From Chryseobacterium oranimense (lineage in GTDB: Bacteria > Bacteroidota > Bacteroidia > Flavobacteriales > Weeksellaceae), in assembly GCF_900129755.1 (NCBI RefSeq), contig NZ_FQWT01000006.1, forward strand, positions 1 through 64,000: a stretch of DNA of 64,000 bases, written 5' to 3'. Shown here one piece after another: positions 34,070-42,831 of this stretch. The position numbers were made by a program, and so were the translations under genes. Numbering within the stretch: the first letter of the stretch is position 1; every line of letters begins with the position of its first letter. The notes beneath the pieces are model-generated. The model saw only the letters and a list, made by a program, of their open reading frames with translations. It was not told where the DNA came from and made no database searches.

Positions 34070-34181
34070 TTTCAGGTTGCGGGTTCCGAGCTACGAGTTT
34101 CCAAACTTATAGTAAAAGTCTGAAATCTGATATCTAAAGTCTTGGCTCTTGATTCTTGGCTCTTGGTTCTAAAAAAAATTC
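34070..34181. repeat. Dispersed intergenic repeat (type 'TTGGCTCTTGG')
   Basis: Contains CTGAAATCTGATATCTAAAG followed by runs of TCTTGGCTCTTG. A related copy is at 49717-49820 and an inverted, diverged copy at 40592-40680. No gene. Such low-complexity units are frequent between flavobacterial genes. Confidence 0.55.
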
Positions 34182-34208
34182 ACCATTGACAATAATTTTC
34201 AGCATTTT

Positions 34209-34790
34209 CTAGTCCCTGCTCACAATTTTCCTGCGGATCCTGCTGATAAATTCAGGGGTGACGCCCAGATAAGCTGCAATCTGGATATTGGTAAGACGGT
34301 GAGCTATTTGGGGATATTCTTTCAAAAAGTCCTGATAACGTTCGTCGGAAGGCTTGCTTAGATTATCGATAATCCTACGCTGCAGAGCAATGATTGACAT
34401 CTGAAATTTCAACCTCATCAGGCTTTCTATTTCATGGATCTCCCGATAGAATCTATCTTTATCTTTTTTTGAAATTAAAAGAATCTCACTATCCTCAAGA
34501 GCCTGAATATTGAGTTGGGAAGGAATCTGATTGATAAAGCTGTCAATATCCGACACCCACCAGTCTTCCACTCCAAAATACAGGATCTGTTCGTCTGCAT
34601 TCTTATCTGTACGGAAAACTTTAAAGCATCCGTTTAGTACAAATCCTTCAGCTTCACAGATGTCTCCCTCTTTCAGAAGAAAATCTTTTTTCTTTAATTT
34701 CTTAACCTTAAAAGCACTGCAATATCTTTCCAGCTTTTCGTCCGGGATTTCAATGTATTGCCTGATGTGTTTTTTTAAAGACTCTGTCAT
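34209..34790 (-). CDS. Crp/Fnr family transcriptional regulator
   Basis: 193 aa with an N-terminal cyclic-nucleotide-binding-like domain (about 15-120: FLLKEGDICEAEGFVLNGCFKVF) and a C-terminal winged helix (about 145-193: RLTNIQIAAYLGVTPEFISRIRRKI). No Cys cluster for an Fe-S switch is seen, so it is not a classical FNR. The target is unknown; the neighbouring genes are housekeeping ones. Confidence 0.92.
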   Translation of the reverse strand: MTESLKKHIRQYIEIPDEKLERYCSAFKVKKLKKKDFLLKEGDICEAEGFVLNGCFKVFRTDKNADEQILYFGVEDWWVSDIDSFINQIPSQLNIQALEDSEILLISKKDKDRFYREIHEIESLMRLKFQMSIIALQRRIIDNLSKPSDERYQDFLKEYPQIAHRLTNIQIAAYLGVTPEFISRIRRKIVSRD

Positions 34791-34801
34791 GGTTTAAAAA
34801 T

Positions 34802-34832
34802 AAAAAAAGGTTTAGAAAAATCCTAAACCTTT
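34802..34832 (-). terminator. Intrinsic terminator of ribB
   Basis: AAAGGTTTAG pairs with CTAAACCTTT around a 7-nt loop, flanked by A/T runs. It lies 76 bp after the ribB stop, just before the Crp-like gene. Confidence 0.75.
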
Positions 34833-34907
34833 TATATTGAATTTATTTTAAATTTCGCTTTCTGACAAAATTGGCAATGAAGTTAATTCACTGGTCGCAA
34901 TTCACCT

Positions 34908-36029
34908 TTACAGCTGAACCATTTCTGTAACCTCTACATCATATCCGCCAACCTGTGGCTTGATATTAGGGTTCTGTGTGATTACTTTAAATTTATTGAT
35001 ACCAAGATTTTTCAGGATCTGCGTTCCGATACCGTAATCTCTGTAATTATATGCTAACGTAGGATGCTGCACCTGTCCGTCCTGATAATTCAGGAACTGC
35101 TGAAGCTTTCTCAGCGTATTTTCCGAATTGGAAACATTATTAATGAAAATTACAGCGCCTTTTCCTGTTTCATTGATCATGTTGGTGACTTTTTCCAACA
35201 GCGGTTTTTCACCATTATTCAGCCTTGTCAATACATCAAAATAAGAATCTGAAGACTGAACTCTTACCAAAACAGGCTCATCAACAGTCCATGAACCTTT
35301 GGTCAGGGCAAAGTGGATCTGATCATTTGAAGTTTCCCTGAAAGCAAAAAAGTCAAACTCACCATAAGCCGTTTTCACTTTTCTTTCTTCCAGTCTTTCA
35401 ATAAGGTTTCCTTTCTTAAGCTGATAATGGATCAGATCTTCGATGGAAACGATCTTCATATCGTGTTTCTGGGCAAAAGCATGAAGTTCCGGTAAACGGG
35501 ACATGCTGCCATCCTCATTCATAATTTCACAGATTACCCCTCCTTCTTTTAAACCTGCCAGATTCGTAAGGTCAATCGCTGCTTCAGTATGTCCTGCTCT
35601 TTTTAAAACTCCTCCTTTTCTTGCACGAAGCGGGAAAATATGGCCGGGTCTCATGAAATCTGTCGGCTTGGATTTTTCATCCATCAAAGCTAAAATGGTT
35701 TTTGCCCTGTCGCTGGCAGAAATTCCGGTAGAAGTCCCGTTACCAAGAAGGTCTACTGAAACGGTAAAAGCTGTTTCCTTAGGATCGCTGCTTCTGCTTA
35801 CCATCACTTCAAGACCAAGCTCGTCGCATCTTTTTTCAGGAAGCGGCATACAGATCAGCCCTCTTCCGTGAAGAGCCATAAAATTGATAATTTCCGGCGT
35901 TGTCAGTTCCGCAGCACAAAGAAAATCACCTTCATTTTCTCTGTCTTCATCATCCACTACTATGATTATTTTACCATTTTTGAGGTCTTCAATAGCCTCT
36001 GGAATAGTATTCAATTTAATATCAGACAT
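34908..36029 (-). CDS. ribB: 3,4-DHBP synthase with degenerate GCH II domain
   Basis: Residues 1-205 are a complete 3,4-dihydroxy-2-butanone-4-phosphate synthase (riboflavin synthesis from ribulose-5-phosphate): VVDDEDRENEGDF, LICMPL, TGISASDRAKTI, RPGHIFPLRA, RAGHTEAAIDL. Residues about 215-373 align in position with GTP cyclohydrolase II, but the zinc-binding CxxGxCxC-type block is missing (VRVQSSDSYFDVLTRL stands there) and the QEGRGIGL loop reads FINNVSNSENT. So I expect only the RibB activity, with the second half structural or regulatory. Stand-alone gene, no FMN riboswitch seen upstream. Confidence 0.92.
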   Translation of the reverse strand: MSDIKLNTIPEAIEDLKNGKIIIVVDDEDRENEGDFLCAAELTTPEIINFMALHGRGLICMPLPEKRCDELGLEVMVSRSSDPKETAFTVSVDLLGNGTSTGISASDRAKTILALMDEKSKPTDFMRPGHIFPLRARKGGVLKRAGHTEAAIDLTNLAGLKEGGVICEIMNEDGSMSRLPELHAFAQKHDMKIVSIEDLIHYQLKKGNLIERLEERKVKTAYGEFDFFAFRETSNDQIHFALTKGSWTVDEPVLVRVQSSDSYFDVLTRLNNGEKPLLEKVTNMINETGKGAVIFINNVSNSENTLRKLQQFLNYQDGQVQHPTLAYNYRDYGIGTQILKNLGINKFKVITQNPNIKPQVGGYDVEVTEMVQL

Positions 36030-36096
36030 GTTTACTTTTTATTTGTGCAAAGATACTTATAAAAATAAGCATCTGCCAATTAATATGAAGGGTTTG

Positions 36097-37101
36097 TTAG
36101 GCTTTGGATAAAGAGTTTACTGCATCCCTGAAAATCTCATAAGACCTTAATCTTTTCTGATGATCGTAGATATGTGAATTGATAATCAGTTCATCCACAT
36201 TGAACTTTTCCTGAAAATCCTTTAGTTTTTCTTCTATTTCTGCCTGATCTCCGATCAATGTATATTTCAGTTTCTGAAGCACCATTGTTTTTTCCATGGG
36301 CGACCAGATATCATCCATATCATCTACCGGCGGGGCAAAAGGTTTCCTGTCGTTTCTTATGATATTGATAAATGCCTGAAACAAGGTGGTGGAAATCTTA
36401 TGCGCTTCTTCTGAAGTTTCTGCGGCTACCCCATTGACACAAGCCATCACATAAGGCTTATCCAGCTGTTCAGAAGGCTCAAAATGTTCTCTGTAGATGT
36501 TAAATGCCATTTCCATCTGCTCCGGAGCAAAATGCCCTGCAAAAGCATAGGGAAGTCCAAGTTCTGCAGCCAGCCAGGCACTGTCAGTACTGGATCCAAG
36601 AATGTAAAGCGGGATATCCAGTCCTTCACCGGGAATGGCGCGAACTAAGGCATCAGAGTTTTCTTTTGAAAAATATTTCTGAAGTTCCAGGATCTGTCTC
36701 GGGAACTGTTGGTTGATGATGGCAGGGTTTCTTCCCAAGGCCTGAGCCGTAAGTCCATCGGTTCCGGGAGCTCTTCCCAGACCGAGGTCTATTCTTCCAG
36801 GGAAAAGGGATTCCAGTGTTCCGAATTGTTCTGCAATGATCAGTGAACTGTGGTTGGGAAGCATAATGCCGCCGGAGCCTACTCTTATGGTTTTGGTTCC
36901 GTTGGCAATAAACCCGATCAGAACGGTGGTGGCAGAGCTGGCAATACTTTCCATATTGTGATGCTCAGCGAGCCAGAATCTTTTATAGTTTAAATTTTCA
37001 GTATGGTTAGCTAAAGACAAACTGTCCTGAAACGTATCATGAATACTTTTTCCCTGCTTTACGGGAGCAAGATCAAGCACTGATATTTCAAAATTTTTCA
37101 T
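36097..37101 (-). CDS. LLM class flavin-dependent oxidoreductase
   Basis: 334-aa bacterial luciferase-like monooxygenase (TIM barrel). Seen: FEISVLDLAPVKQG start, NYKRFWLAEHHNMESIASSAT, VGSGGIMLPNHSSLIIAEQF, LFPGRIDLGLGRAPG, and IPLYILGSSTDSAWLAAELG. The family uses reduced FMN from a separate reductase to oxidise an organic substrate; substrate unknown. I take the ATG at 37101; the frame is open 11 codons more. A -7-like TAAATTTG lies at 37132-37139. Confidence 0.94.
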   Translation of the reverse strand: MKNFEISVLDLAPVKQGKSIHDTFQDSLSLANHTENLNYKRFWLAEHHNMESIASSATTVLIGFIANGTKTIRVGSGGIMLPNHSSLIIAEQFGTLESLFPGRIDLGLGRAPGTDGLTAQALGRNPAIINQQFPRQILELQKYFSKENSDALVRAIPGEGLDIPLYILGSSTDSAWLAAELGLPYAFAGHFAPEQMEMAFNIYREHFEPSEQLDKPYVMACVNGVAAETSEEAHKISTTLFQAFINIIRNDRKPFAPPVDDMDDIWSPMEKTMVLQKLKYTLIGDQAEIEEKLKDFQEKFNVDELIINSHIYDHQKRLRSYEIFRDAVNSLSKA

Positions 37102-37131
37102 ATAGTTAAATTTTAGGTTTGAAAAACCAAA

Positions 37132-37139
37132 CAAATTTA
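37132..37139 (-). promoter_or_regulatory. -7 element of LLM oxidoreductase gene
   Basis: Minus strand TAAATTTG matches TAnnTTTG, 30 bp before the ATG at 37101. Confidence 0.4.
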
Positions 37140-37267
37140 AACCTTATAAATTACATTAGTTACTTTTTGTAATTGATAGGTTAGATAGAGGAGTTCAGGA
37201 AAAAACTATTGGAAATTGTGTTTATGTTGCTTACTTTTGTTTATAGACTATTCAACATAATTAATAC

Positions 37268-37777
37268 ATGAAGAAAATATTACTAATTTTTACAATTTTC
37301 ATTTTTGGAAGTAAATTAATTTCTCAGGACCATAAAAACATTCCAACTAAATTTCCAACTGATTATGGTATTTTTACTTTTCCAATCGGTTCCAAAATAA
37401 CTCTTGAGCTTAAAGAAATTAAAGATGGTAAATATGAATATCGTGTATTAAATATTGAGCCATATAAAGAATATTATTCATTAACTAAATCCCCAAAGCT
37501 ATTTTCTAAGAACCCTAAAGACAATACAATTGAAATCTTTTTTATGGGAGCCTATTATAATGATGGAAAGGAAGATAAGGATTGGAAAACTTTACTTAAT
37601 CTAAGAAACAATTTAAAGATTCCGTTAAGTTATAAAGCAGATATAAAATATTATTTTAAGGATGAATTTGAGAATACCTCAATATCGGGAGCATTCCCAA
37701 CAACCTCTACAAATGAAATTTGGCAGCATAAGATCGATTTTATCACACTCTACAATTTTGAACAACTGAAAAAATAG
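37268..37777 (+). CDS. Hypothetical exported protein
   Basis: Signal peptide (MKKILLIFTIFIFGSKLISQ). The remaining 149 residues are beta-rich and Lys-rich (FPIGSKITLELKEIKDGKYEYRVLNIEPY, residues about 41-69; IPLSYKADIKYYFKDEFEN) and carry no Cys. I do not recognise the family. Flanked by the LLM oxidoreductase and the PIF1-like helicase, neither of which hints at a role. Its codon use is more AT-rich than neighbouring housekeeping genes. Confidence 0.75.
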   Translation: MKKILLIFTIFIFGSKLISQDHKNIPTKFPTDYGIFTFPIGSKITLELKEIKDGKYEYRVLNIEPYKEYYSLTKSPKLFSKNPKDNTIEIFFMGAYYNDGKEDKDWKTLLNLRNNLKIPLSYKADIKYYFKDEFENTSISGAFPTTSTNEIWQHKIDFITLYNFEQLKK

Positions 37778-37801
37778 AAAAAGTTATTATATCAACTCTA
37801 T

Positions 37802-39928
37802 TTATTTGTTTTTCTCCTTCTTATAATTATAGTGATTAATCAAAATCCTGATCTCATTAAACTCAAAATCATTCGGCAAAGCATTCTTCCACTCGGTTAA
37901 AGTTTCATGGGGATTTTTATAGAATTCATTTTCAAAAGCTTTGATCTTATCCGAGGTAATCACTCTTGAAATATCAAGCAGCCCCTGTTCTGCAAATTTG
38001 GCCAGATGGCCGATCACGGTTTCTTTCACAAGACCTCTTTCCAAAGCAATTTCTCCGATGGTTTTCCCCTGCTCAAATAACTGGAAAGTAAGAACCTGTG
38101 AAGGTACTTTTGCAATCTTTAAACTGATTTCTTTATCATTTTTTTCATCTAAAAGTTTCGTTTCCAGTAAATGGATTTCTTTCAGACTGTTCAGATATTC
38201 TTCGGTATCTTCCAGCCAGTTCCTGAATTCCTCGTTGTACTGTTTCAGACCTTTTGCGCCTTTAATTTCTGCATAAAATTCTTTCAGCGGATTAAAAACC
38301 TTGTCCCTGATTTCTGTAAAAAAGAAATTAACCGCTCCTTTGGTCTTACTTTCAATATCAGACCATTCTTCCTTGTTTTCAATGAAATTATTAACCTTCT
38401 GGGAAATTACCCTTTCCAGCTTTTCGAAAATCTTCCCAAGGTTGGTGGTTTCATGTTTCAGCTGAAGGTAAAGCTGGTTGGTCTTTACATGATCGATATT
38501 TTTTGTGGTTACTGACAGTTTATTCCACTCTTCCACTTCATTTAAAAACCACAGGCAGTTTACCGTACGAAGTACTTTTTTGATGCTGTAATCATATTTT
38601 TCACGGTTCAGGATAGCTTCTACATTGTCATTGGCTAAAGTACTTCCCTGGAACTGCAGTATCCTGTTGTCCTTGAAAATAACTTCAGGTGTGATTTTAG
38701 ATTTTAAAACAATCCCCTCCAACGTTCTGCATCTCGACAAAGCCACATAAACCTGTCCTGCTGTAAAGCTTTTCCCGGCATCAATGATCACATTATCAAA
38801 CGTCAATCCCTGGCTTTTATGGATGGTAACCGCCCATGCCAGCTTGATGGGAAACTGTTCGAAACTTCCCAAAACTTCTTCTTTAATGTTTTTTTCCGTA
38901 TCGAGGAAATATTTTTTCTGTTCCCAGACTTCTCGTTTAACCGTTATTTCTCTTTCGCTGCCATCGAGAACCACTTTGATCTCATTATCATCCAAAGCAG
39001 AAATTTCACCAAGCTTTCCATTGAAATATTTCTTCTCACCGGTAATATCATTTCTGATGAACATCACCTGTGCGCCGACTTTTAATTCTAAAAACTGATC
39101 ATTTGGAAACTGGTTTTCCTTAAAATCACCGAAAAGTTTAGCTTCATAGGTTTTTACCGCAAGATCAATTTCTTCCAGTTTTTCCTGGTTGATTTCGTCT
39201 GCCATCTTATTGTGCGAGCACAGATAAACGTAAGATTCTGTTCCTGCTTTAAAATCAGGATCGTATCTTTTGTTAAGCTCGTCAAAATTTATATTGGCTA
39301 CATCTCCGTCGCGGATAGCGTTCAAAATATCCAGGAACTTCTCGTCCGATTGTCTGTAAACTTTAGTCAGCTCGATCGTCAGTAACGGAATATCTTTAAT
39401 CGCATGGCTATCAAAGAAAAACGGTGAATCATAGCATATCTTTAAAATATGCTCGTCCCGAACTACAGGAGGAAGCTGATAAAGATCTCCAATGAACAGC
39501 ATCTGCACCCCACCGAAACGCTGGTTGTTTCTTCTGATGAATCTCAGTGAGAAATCCATCATATCAAGAACATCAGCCCGGAGCATAGATACCTCATCAA
39601 TAATAAGAACTTCCACTTCCCTTAAAAGTTTAAGCTTATCTTTTCTGTATTTGAAATGAGGCATCAGGTCGGCAATATTATTCGCCAAGCTTCCATCGAT
39701 ACGATCGGTAGTAGGTAAAAAGGTCCTTAAAGGCAATCCAAACATGGAATGGATGGTAACCCCTCCTGCATTAATTGCAGCAATTCCTGTAGGAGCCACC
39801 ACAATATACTTTTTCCTTGTTTTCTTTACAAATTCATTAAGAAAAGTAGTTTTCCCGGTTCCGGCCTTCCCTGTAAGAAAAACGCTTCTGTTCGTATGCT
39901 CTATTAAGTCAAAAAAATGATTGTTCAT
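37802..39928 (-). CDS. PIF1-like helicase with C-terminal HTH_40 domain
   Basis: 708 aa. N-terminal SF1B helicase core: FLTGKAGTGKTTFLNEFV (Walker A), VLIIDEVSMLRADVLDMMD (Walker B), GDLYQLPPV, KVYRQSD, and later KLAWAVTIHKSQGLTFDNVI with VYVALSRCR (motif VI). Residues about 430-600 are helical and not recognised. The last 100 residues (FQLFEQGKTIGEIALERGLVKETVIGHLAKF) form the helix-turn-helix domain usually found at the end of RecQ (HTH_40). It probably unwinds 5'-tailed DNA, with a role in genome stability (inference). Confidence 0.9.
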   Translation of the reverse strand: MNNHFFDLIEHTNRSVFLTGKAGTGKTTFLNEFVKKTRKKYIVVAPTGIAAINAGGVTIHSMFGLPLRTFLPTTDRIDGSLANNIADLMPHFKYRKDKLKLLREVEVLIIDEVSMLRADVLDMMDFSLRFIRRNNQRFGGVQMLFIGDLYQLPPVVRDEHILKICYDSPFFFDSHAIKDIPLLTIELTKVYRQSDEKFLDILNAIRDGDVANINFDELNKRYDPDFKAGTESYVYLCSHNKMADEINQEKLEEIDLAVKTYEAKLFGDFKENQFPNDQFLELKVGAQVMFIRNDITGEKKYFNGKLGEISALDDNEIKVVLDGSEREITVKREVWEQKKYFLDTEKNIKEEVLGSFEQFPIKLAWAVTIHKSQGLTFDNVIIDAGKSFTAGQVYVALSRCRTLEGIVLKSKITPEVIFKDNRILQFQGSTLANDNVEAILNREKYDYSIKKVLRTVNCLWFLNEVEEWNKLSVTTKNIDHVKTNQLYLQLKHETTNLGKIFEKLERVISQKVNNFIENKEEWSDIESKTKGAVNFFFTEIRDKVFNPLKEFYAEIKGAKGLKQYNEEFRNWLEDTEEYLNSLKEIHLLETKLLDEKNDKEISLKIAKVPSQVLTFQLFEQGKTIGEIALERGLVKETVIGHLAKFAEQGLLDISRVITSDKIKAFENEFYKNPHETLTEWKNALPNDFEFNEIRILINHYNYKKEKNK

Positions 39929-40011
39929 TGTGCTTCAAAATTACGGAAATGAATTTGATTTTCTTACCTTGGCATAACTTTTGAAAATTCTTTAACAGAA
40001 AAGAAATTATA

Positions 40012-40461
40012 ATGAAAAAAAATTTCATATATACTCCACTATTAGTATTATGCACTCTGTTTGCCTTGGTTTCATGCAATACCTCCAAGAACGCCAATAC
40101 CAATCTTCCTAAAGATATTTCGGAAAGACCCGCAGATGAGGACAGTCAGAAATATGAACAGGCTCAGCTGGATAAATTAAAAGCATCCATTGAATCTGAA
40201 GTATCCAGAGAAAAATGCACCAATGCCTCCGAATGGACGTTTGCGCCGATGGGAGCCAAAGCCTGCGGAGGACCTCAGCAATATATTGCCTATCCTAAAA
40301 AGATAGAAACCACCATTCTTCCAAGAATTGAGGAGTATACGCAGAAGGTAAAAACCTTCAATGAAAAATATAATATCACTTCGGATTGTATGATGGTGAT
40401 GCCTCCTACATCTGTGAAATGTATTAACGGAAAAGCACAGCTGATAACAGCGGAACAATAA
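40012..40461 (+). CDS. Hypothetical lipoprotein with conserved cysteines
   Basis: Lipoprotein signal ending LFALVSC (Cys23) then NTSKNAN. The mature region has a helical charged part (residues about 45-70) and four Cys (EKCTNASEW, AKACGGPQQY, SDCMMVMPP, VKCINGK), which may form disulfides in the periplasm. The W-x-F-x-P-x-G-x-K-A-C-G-G-P block looks like a conserved core, but I cannot name a family. Divergent from the PIF1-like helicase gene. Confidence 0.78.
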   Translation: MKKNFIYTPLLVLCTLFALVSCNTSKNANTNLPKDISERPADEDSQKYEQAQLDKLKASIESEVSREKCTNASEWTFAPMGAKACGGPQQYIAYPKKIETTILPRIEEYTQKVKTFNEKYNITSDCMMVMPPTSVKCINGKAQLITAEQ

Positions 40462-40540
40462 ATAAAATCAAAGCAAAGGTTTGATATCCTGTTGAATCTT
40501 CAACACAATAAACTCATTCAGGAGTTAATACTAAGGATCA

Positions 40541-40573
40541 AAAAAAGCTCTGTCGTTATGATAGAGCTTTTTT
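40541..40573 (+). terminator. Intrinsic terminator
   Basis: AAAAAAGCTCT (40541-40551) pairs with AGAGCTTTTTT (40563-40573), then T/G. It follows the Cys-rich lipoprotein gene by about 80 bp. Confidence 0.8.
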
Positions 40574-40591
40574 GTAAGGTCAATAGTGAAT

Positions 40592-40680
40592 TTCTGAGTC
40601 GAGAGACAAGAATATCAAGAGTCAAGACATCAGCCTTTTAATGTAAATTTGAAAACCCGTAACGAGTAACCCGTAACTTC
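40592..40680. repeat. Dispersed intergenic repeat, inverted copy
   Basis: Contains GAGAGACAAGAATATCAAGA-type sequence whose reverse complement resembles the TTGGCTCTTGATTCTTGG unit at 34140-34170, followed by CCCGTAACGAGTAACCCGTAAC. No gene. Confidence 0.4.
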
Positions 40681-40695
40681 TTTGCCTTCCAAGCC

Positions 40696-41223
40696 TTAAA
40701 CTTCCAGATTCTCCTTATACCACGAAGAATATTTCACATAATTATCTGCAATCCTGTTTACTTCTCCTTCCAGTAACTGGGCAGAAATATCTTTAATTTT
40801 TCTTGCCGGCACACCGCCCCAGACTTCTCCTGACTTGATATGGGTTCCCTGCGTTACCACAGAACCCGCCCCTACAATAGAATTTTCTTCTACCAGGCAG
40901 TCATCCATAACGATAGCTCCCATACCGATCAGTACATTATCTTTAATAGTACAGCCATGAACAATAGCATTGTGTCCGATGGAAACATTATTTCCAATCT
41001 CCAGAGGATGTTTCTGATAAGTGCAGTGCAGCATGGCATTGTCCTGAACATTTACTTTATCCCCCATCCTGATGTAATGCACATCCCCTCTGATCACTGC
41101 ATTATACCAGATACTGCAGTCTTTTCCCATTGTAACGTCTCCAATAATGGTAGCCGTTTCTGCCAAAAATGTACCCTCTCCTATCTGAGGTGTTTTTCCT
41201 AAAAGTTCTTTTACAATTGCCAT
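40696..41223 (-). CDS. Gamma carbonic anhydrase family protein
   Basis: 175-aa left-handed beta-helix (hexapeptide repeat) protein. Seen: GEGTFLAETATIIGDVTMGKDCSIWYNAVIRGDVHYIRMGDKVNVQDNAMLHC (in pieces over residues about 15-70), then NNVSIGHNAIVHGCTIKDNVLIGMGAIVMDD with the His ligands of the metal site. GVPARKIKDI near the end is typical. Catalysis of CO2 hydration is possible but many members are inactive or act in complexes. Start at the ATG at 41223; the frame runs 25 codons further upstream through AT-rich repeat-like DNA. Confidence 0.93.
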   Translation of the reverse strand: MAIVKELLGKTPQIGEGTFLAETATIIGDVTMGKDCSIWYNAVIRGDVHYIRMGDKVNVQDNAMLHCTYQKHPLEIGNNVSIGHNAIVHGCTIKDNVLIGMGAIVMDDCLVEENSIVGAGSVVTQGTHIKSGEVWGGVPARKIKDISAQLLEGEVNRIADNYVKYSSWYKENLEV

Positions 41224-41368
41224 AATTTTGATTTGATAATTTGAAAATGAGCCAATTTGAAAATAATAATTTCTGCAACAGCCTCTTTTAACTTCCAAGT
41301 TCTATTTTTAAATAACCGTGATAGCAAAAATCTAATTTCCAATCTCCGACTTCTAATTTCTAATTGCG

Positions 41369-41376
41369 TATTTTTG
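41369..41376 (+). promoter_or_regulatory. -7 element of nifU-like gene
   Basis: TATTTTTG matches TAnnTTTG, 21 bp before the ATG at 41398. Confidence 0.5.
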
Positions 41377-41397
41377 TATCTCAAATTTAACGAAAAA

Positions 41398-42276
41398 ATG
41401 CGTACGATACTTATAGAACCAACTGAAAACACGAAAGTGATGAAATTTGTCGCGGATTATAACCTGATCCCGGGATCTTTAGAGTTGGACAGAAGTTCAG
41501 ATATTTCAGAAATTCCTTTAGCCCAGGAACTTTTCAATTATCCTTTTGTGGAAAGAATTTTCATTACAGCTAATTTTGTAGCTATAGCGAAACAGGATAC
41601 GGTGGAATGGGAACATGTAGCTGAAAGCCTGAAAAATGTTATCGAGGATGAATTACTGGCCAATCCAAGAATTTACCTTCAGAAAAGAAAGGAGCTTTAT
41701 CAGATCTATGCCGAAATGACCCCTAATCCTAATGCGATGAAGTTTATTTCCAACAAACTGCTTATTGAAGGATTTGTGGAAGTAAAATCAAAAGATGGAG
41801 TGCAAGGTGTTCCTTTGGCAGAAGCTATTTTTAATGAATTCGATTTTGCAAAGGAAGTTTTTATTTCCGACAATTTTGTGGCGGTAACAAGGGATGATTC
41901 TGTGGAATGGCATCAGGTAATGATGGCTGTACGCGGTTTCATCGCAGAATATCTTCAGAACGGAGGAGAAATTTCAAATATTGAACCTCAGAAGCACGAA
42001 AACCCTGTTGAAAAGATCATCAACAGAGAATATACGGATGACGAGCAGAAAATCTCAGATATTTTAAATGAATATGTAGCTCCTGCAGTGGAAAATGACG
42101 GTGGAAAAATTTCTCTGATGGAATATGATCAGGAAAATAAAACAGCCAAAATGCTTTTACAGGGAGCCTGTTCAGGATGTCCAAGCTCTACTGCTACCCT
42201 GAAAAACGGAATTGAGAATATCTTAAAACAATTTGTTCCGGATTTAGTGGAAAAAGTAGAAGCTGTAAACGGATAA
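41398..42276 (+). CDS. NifU-type Fe-S scaffold protein with two Nfu_N domains
   Basis: 292 aa. Two tandem Nfu N-terminal domains (about 1-95 and 102-200): the second has the canonical TPNPNAMKF, the first reads TENTKVMKF. The C-terminal NifU domain (about 215-292) carries the cluster ligands GACSGCPSST (CxxC). Such proteins carry [4Fe-4S] clusters to apo-enzymes. I start at the ATG at 41398, because the long upstream extension in the open frame is intergenic repeat-like and the -7 element lies inside it. Followed by an NADPH:FMN reductase (12-bp gap) and ferrochelatase. Confidence 0.93.
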   Translation: MRTILIEPTENTKVMKFVADYNLIPGSLELDRSSDISEIPLAQELFNYPFVERIFITANFVAIAKQDTVEWEHVAESLKNVIEDELLANPRIYLQKRKELYQIYAEMTPNPNAMKFISNKLLIEGFVEVKSKDGVQGVPLAEAIFNEFDFAKEVFISDNFVAVTRDDSVEWHQVMMAVRGFIAEYLQNGGEISNIEPQKHENPVEKIINREYTDDEQKISDILNEYVAPAVENDGGKISLMEYDQENKTAKMLLQGACSGCPSSTATLKNGIENILKQFVPDLVEKVEAVNG

Positions 42277-42288
42277 TCGAGTTTTACC

Positions 42289-42816
42289 ATGTCACCCCGG
42301 AAAAATATTCTGGTCATTATCGGAAGTGCTACAAAACATTCCAGCAATCAGAAGTTAATGGAACAGATTCTGGATCAACATCCGGACACTGATTTTAAAA
42401 TCCGGGATGATCTTTCGGTTCTTCCCCATTTTGAGACTTCATTAACGGACAACGATACCCCTGATGAAGTAATTAAAATCAGGAATGAAATTGAAAATGC
42501 TGACGGTATTTTATTTTCTACTCCGGAGTATATCTTAAGTATCCCGAGCAGGTTGAAAAACTTGCTGGAATGGTGTGTTTCCACCACTGTTTTTTCTGAA
42601 AAGCCGGTTGCTGTAGTAACAGCTTCTGCCAACGGGGAAAAGGGACATGAAGAACTCATCATGATTTTGAAAACACTCGGAGCCCGGGCAGAAGATCGTC
42701 ATCAGCTTTTAATAAAAGGCATAAAGGGAAAATTTAACGCTAACGGCTTGGCTGAAAGTAATATCTTTGCCGAAGTATCAACAATGATAACAGATTTCGA
42801 AAACACTGTTTCTTAA
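42289..42816 (+). CDS. NADPH-dependent FMN reductase family protein
   Basis: 175-aa flavodoxin-like fold. Seen: ILVIIGSATKHSSNQKLMEQI (FMN phosphate loop), ADGILFSTPEYILSIPSRLKNLLEW (flavin-binding PEY motif) and KPVAVVTASANGEKGHEELI. It reduces FMN or quinones with NAD(P)H. It is 12 bp from the NifU-like gene and 15 bp before hemH, so the three are probably one operon for Fe-S cluster and heme metabolism (inference). Confidence 0.92.
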   Translation: MSPRKNILVIIGSATKHSSNQKLMEQILDQHPDTDFKIRDDLSVLPHFETSLTDNDTPDEVIKIRNEIENADGILFSTPEYILSIPSRLKNLLEWCVSTTVFSEKPVAVVTASANGEKGHEELIMILKTLGARAEDRHQLLIKGIKGKFNANGLAESNIFAEVSTMITDFENTVS

Positions 42817-42831
42817 TAAAAATTAAAAATA

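Noticed and set aside
34908..36029. Calling the gene ribBA (bifunctional)
   Set aside because: The GTP cyclohydrolase II half lacks the zinc-binding cysteines and the conserved loop, so only the RibB activity is supported.
36030..36096. Possible FMN riboswitch before ribB
   Set aside because: Only 67 bp to the next gene and no RFN element motifs.
41257..41397. 47-residue N-terminal extension of the NifU-like protein
   Set aside because: It is encoded by repeat-like intergenic DNA and spans the -7 element; the protein family starts at the ATG at 41398.
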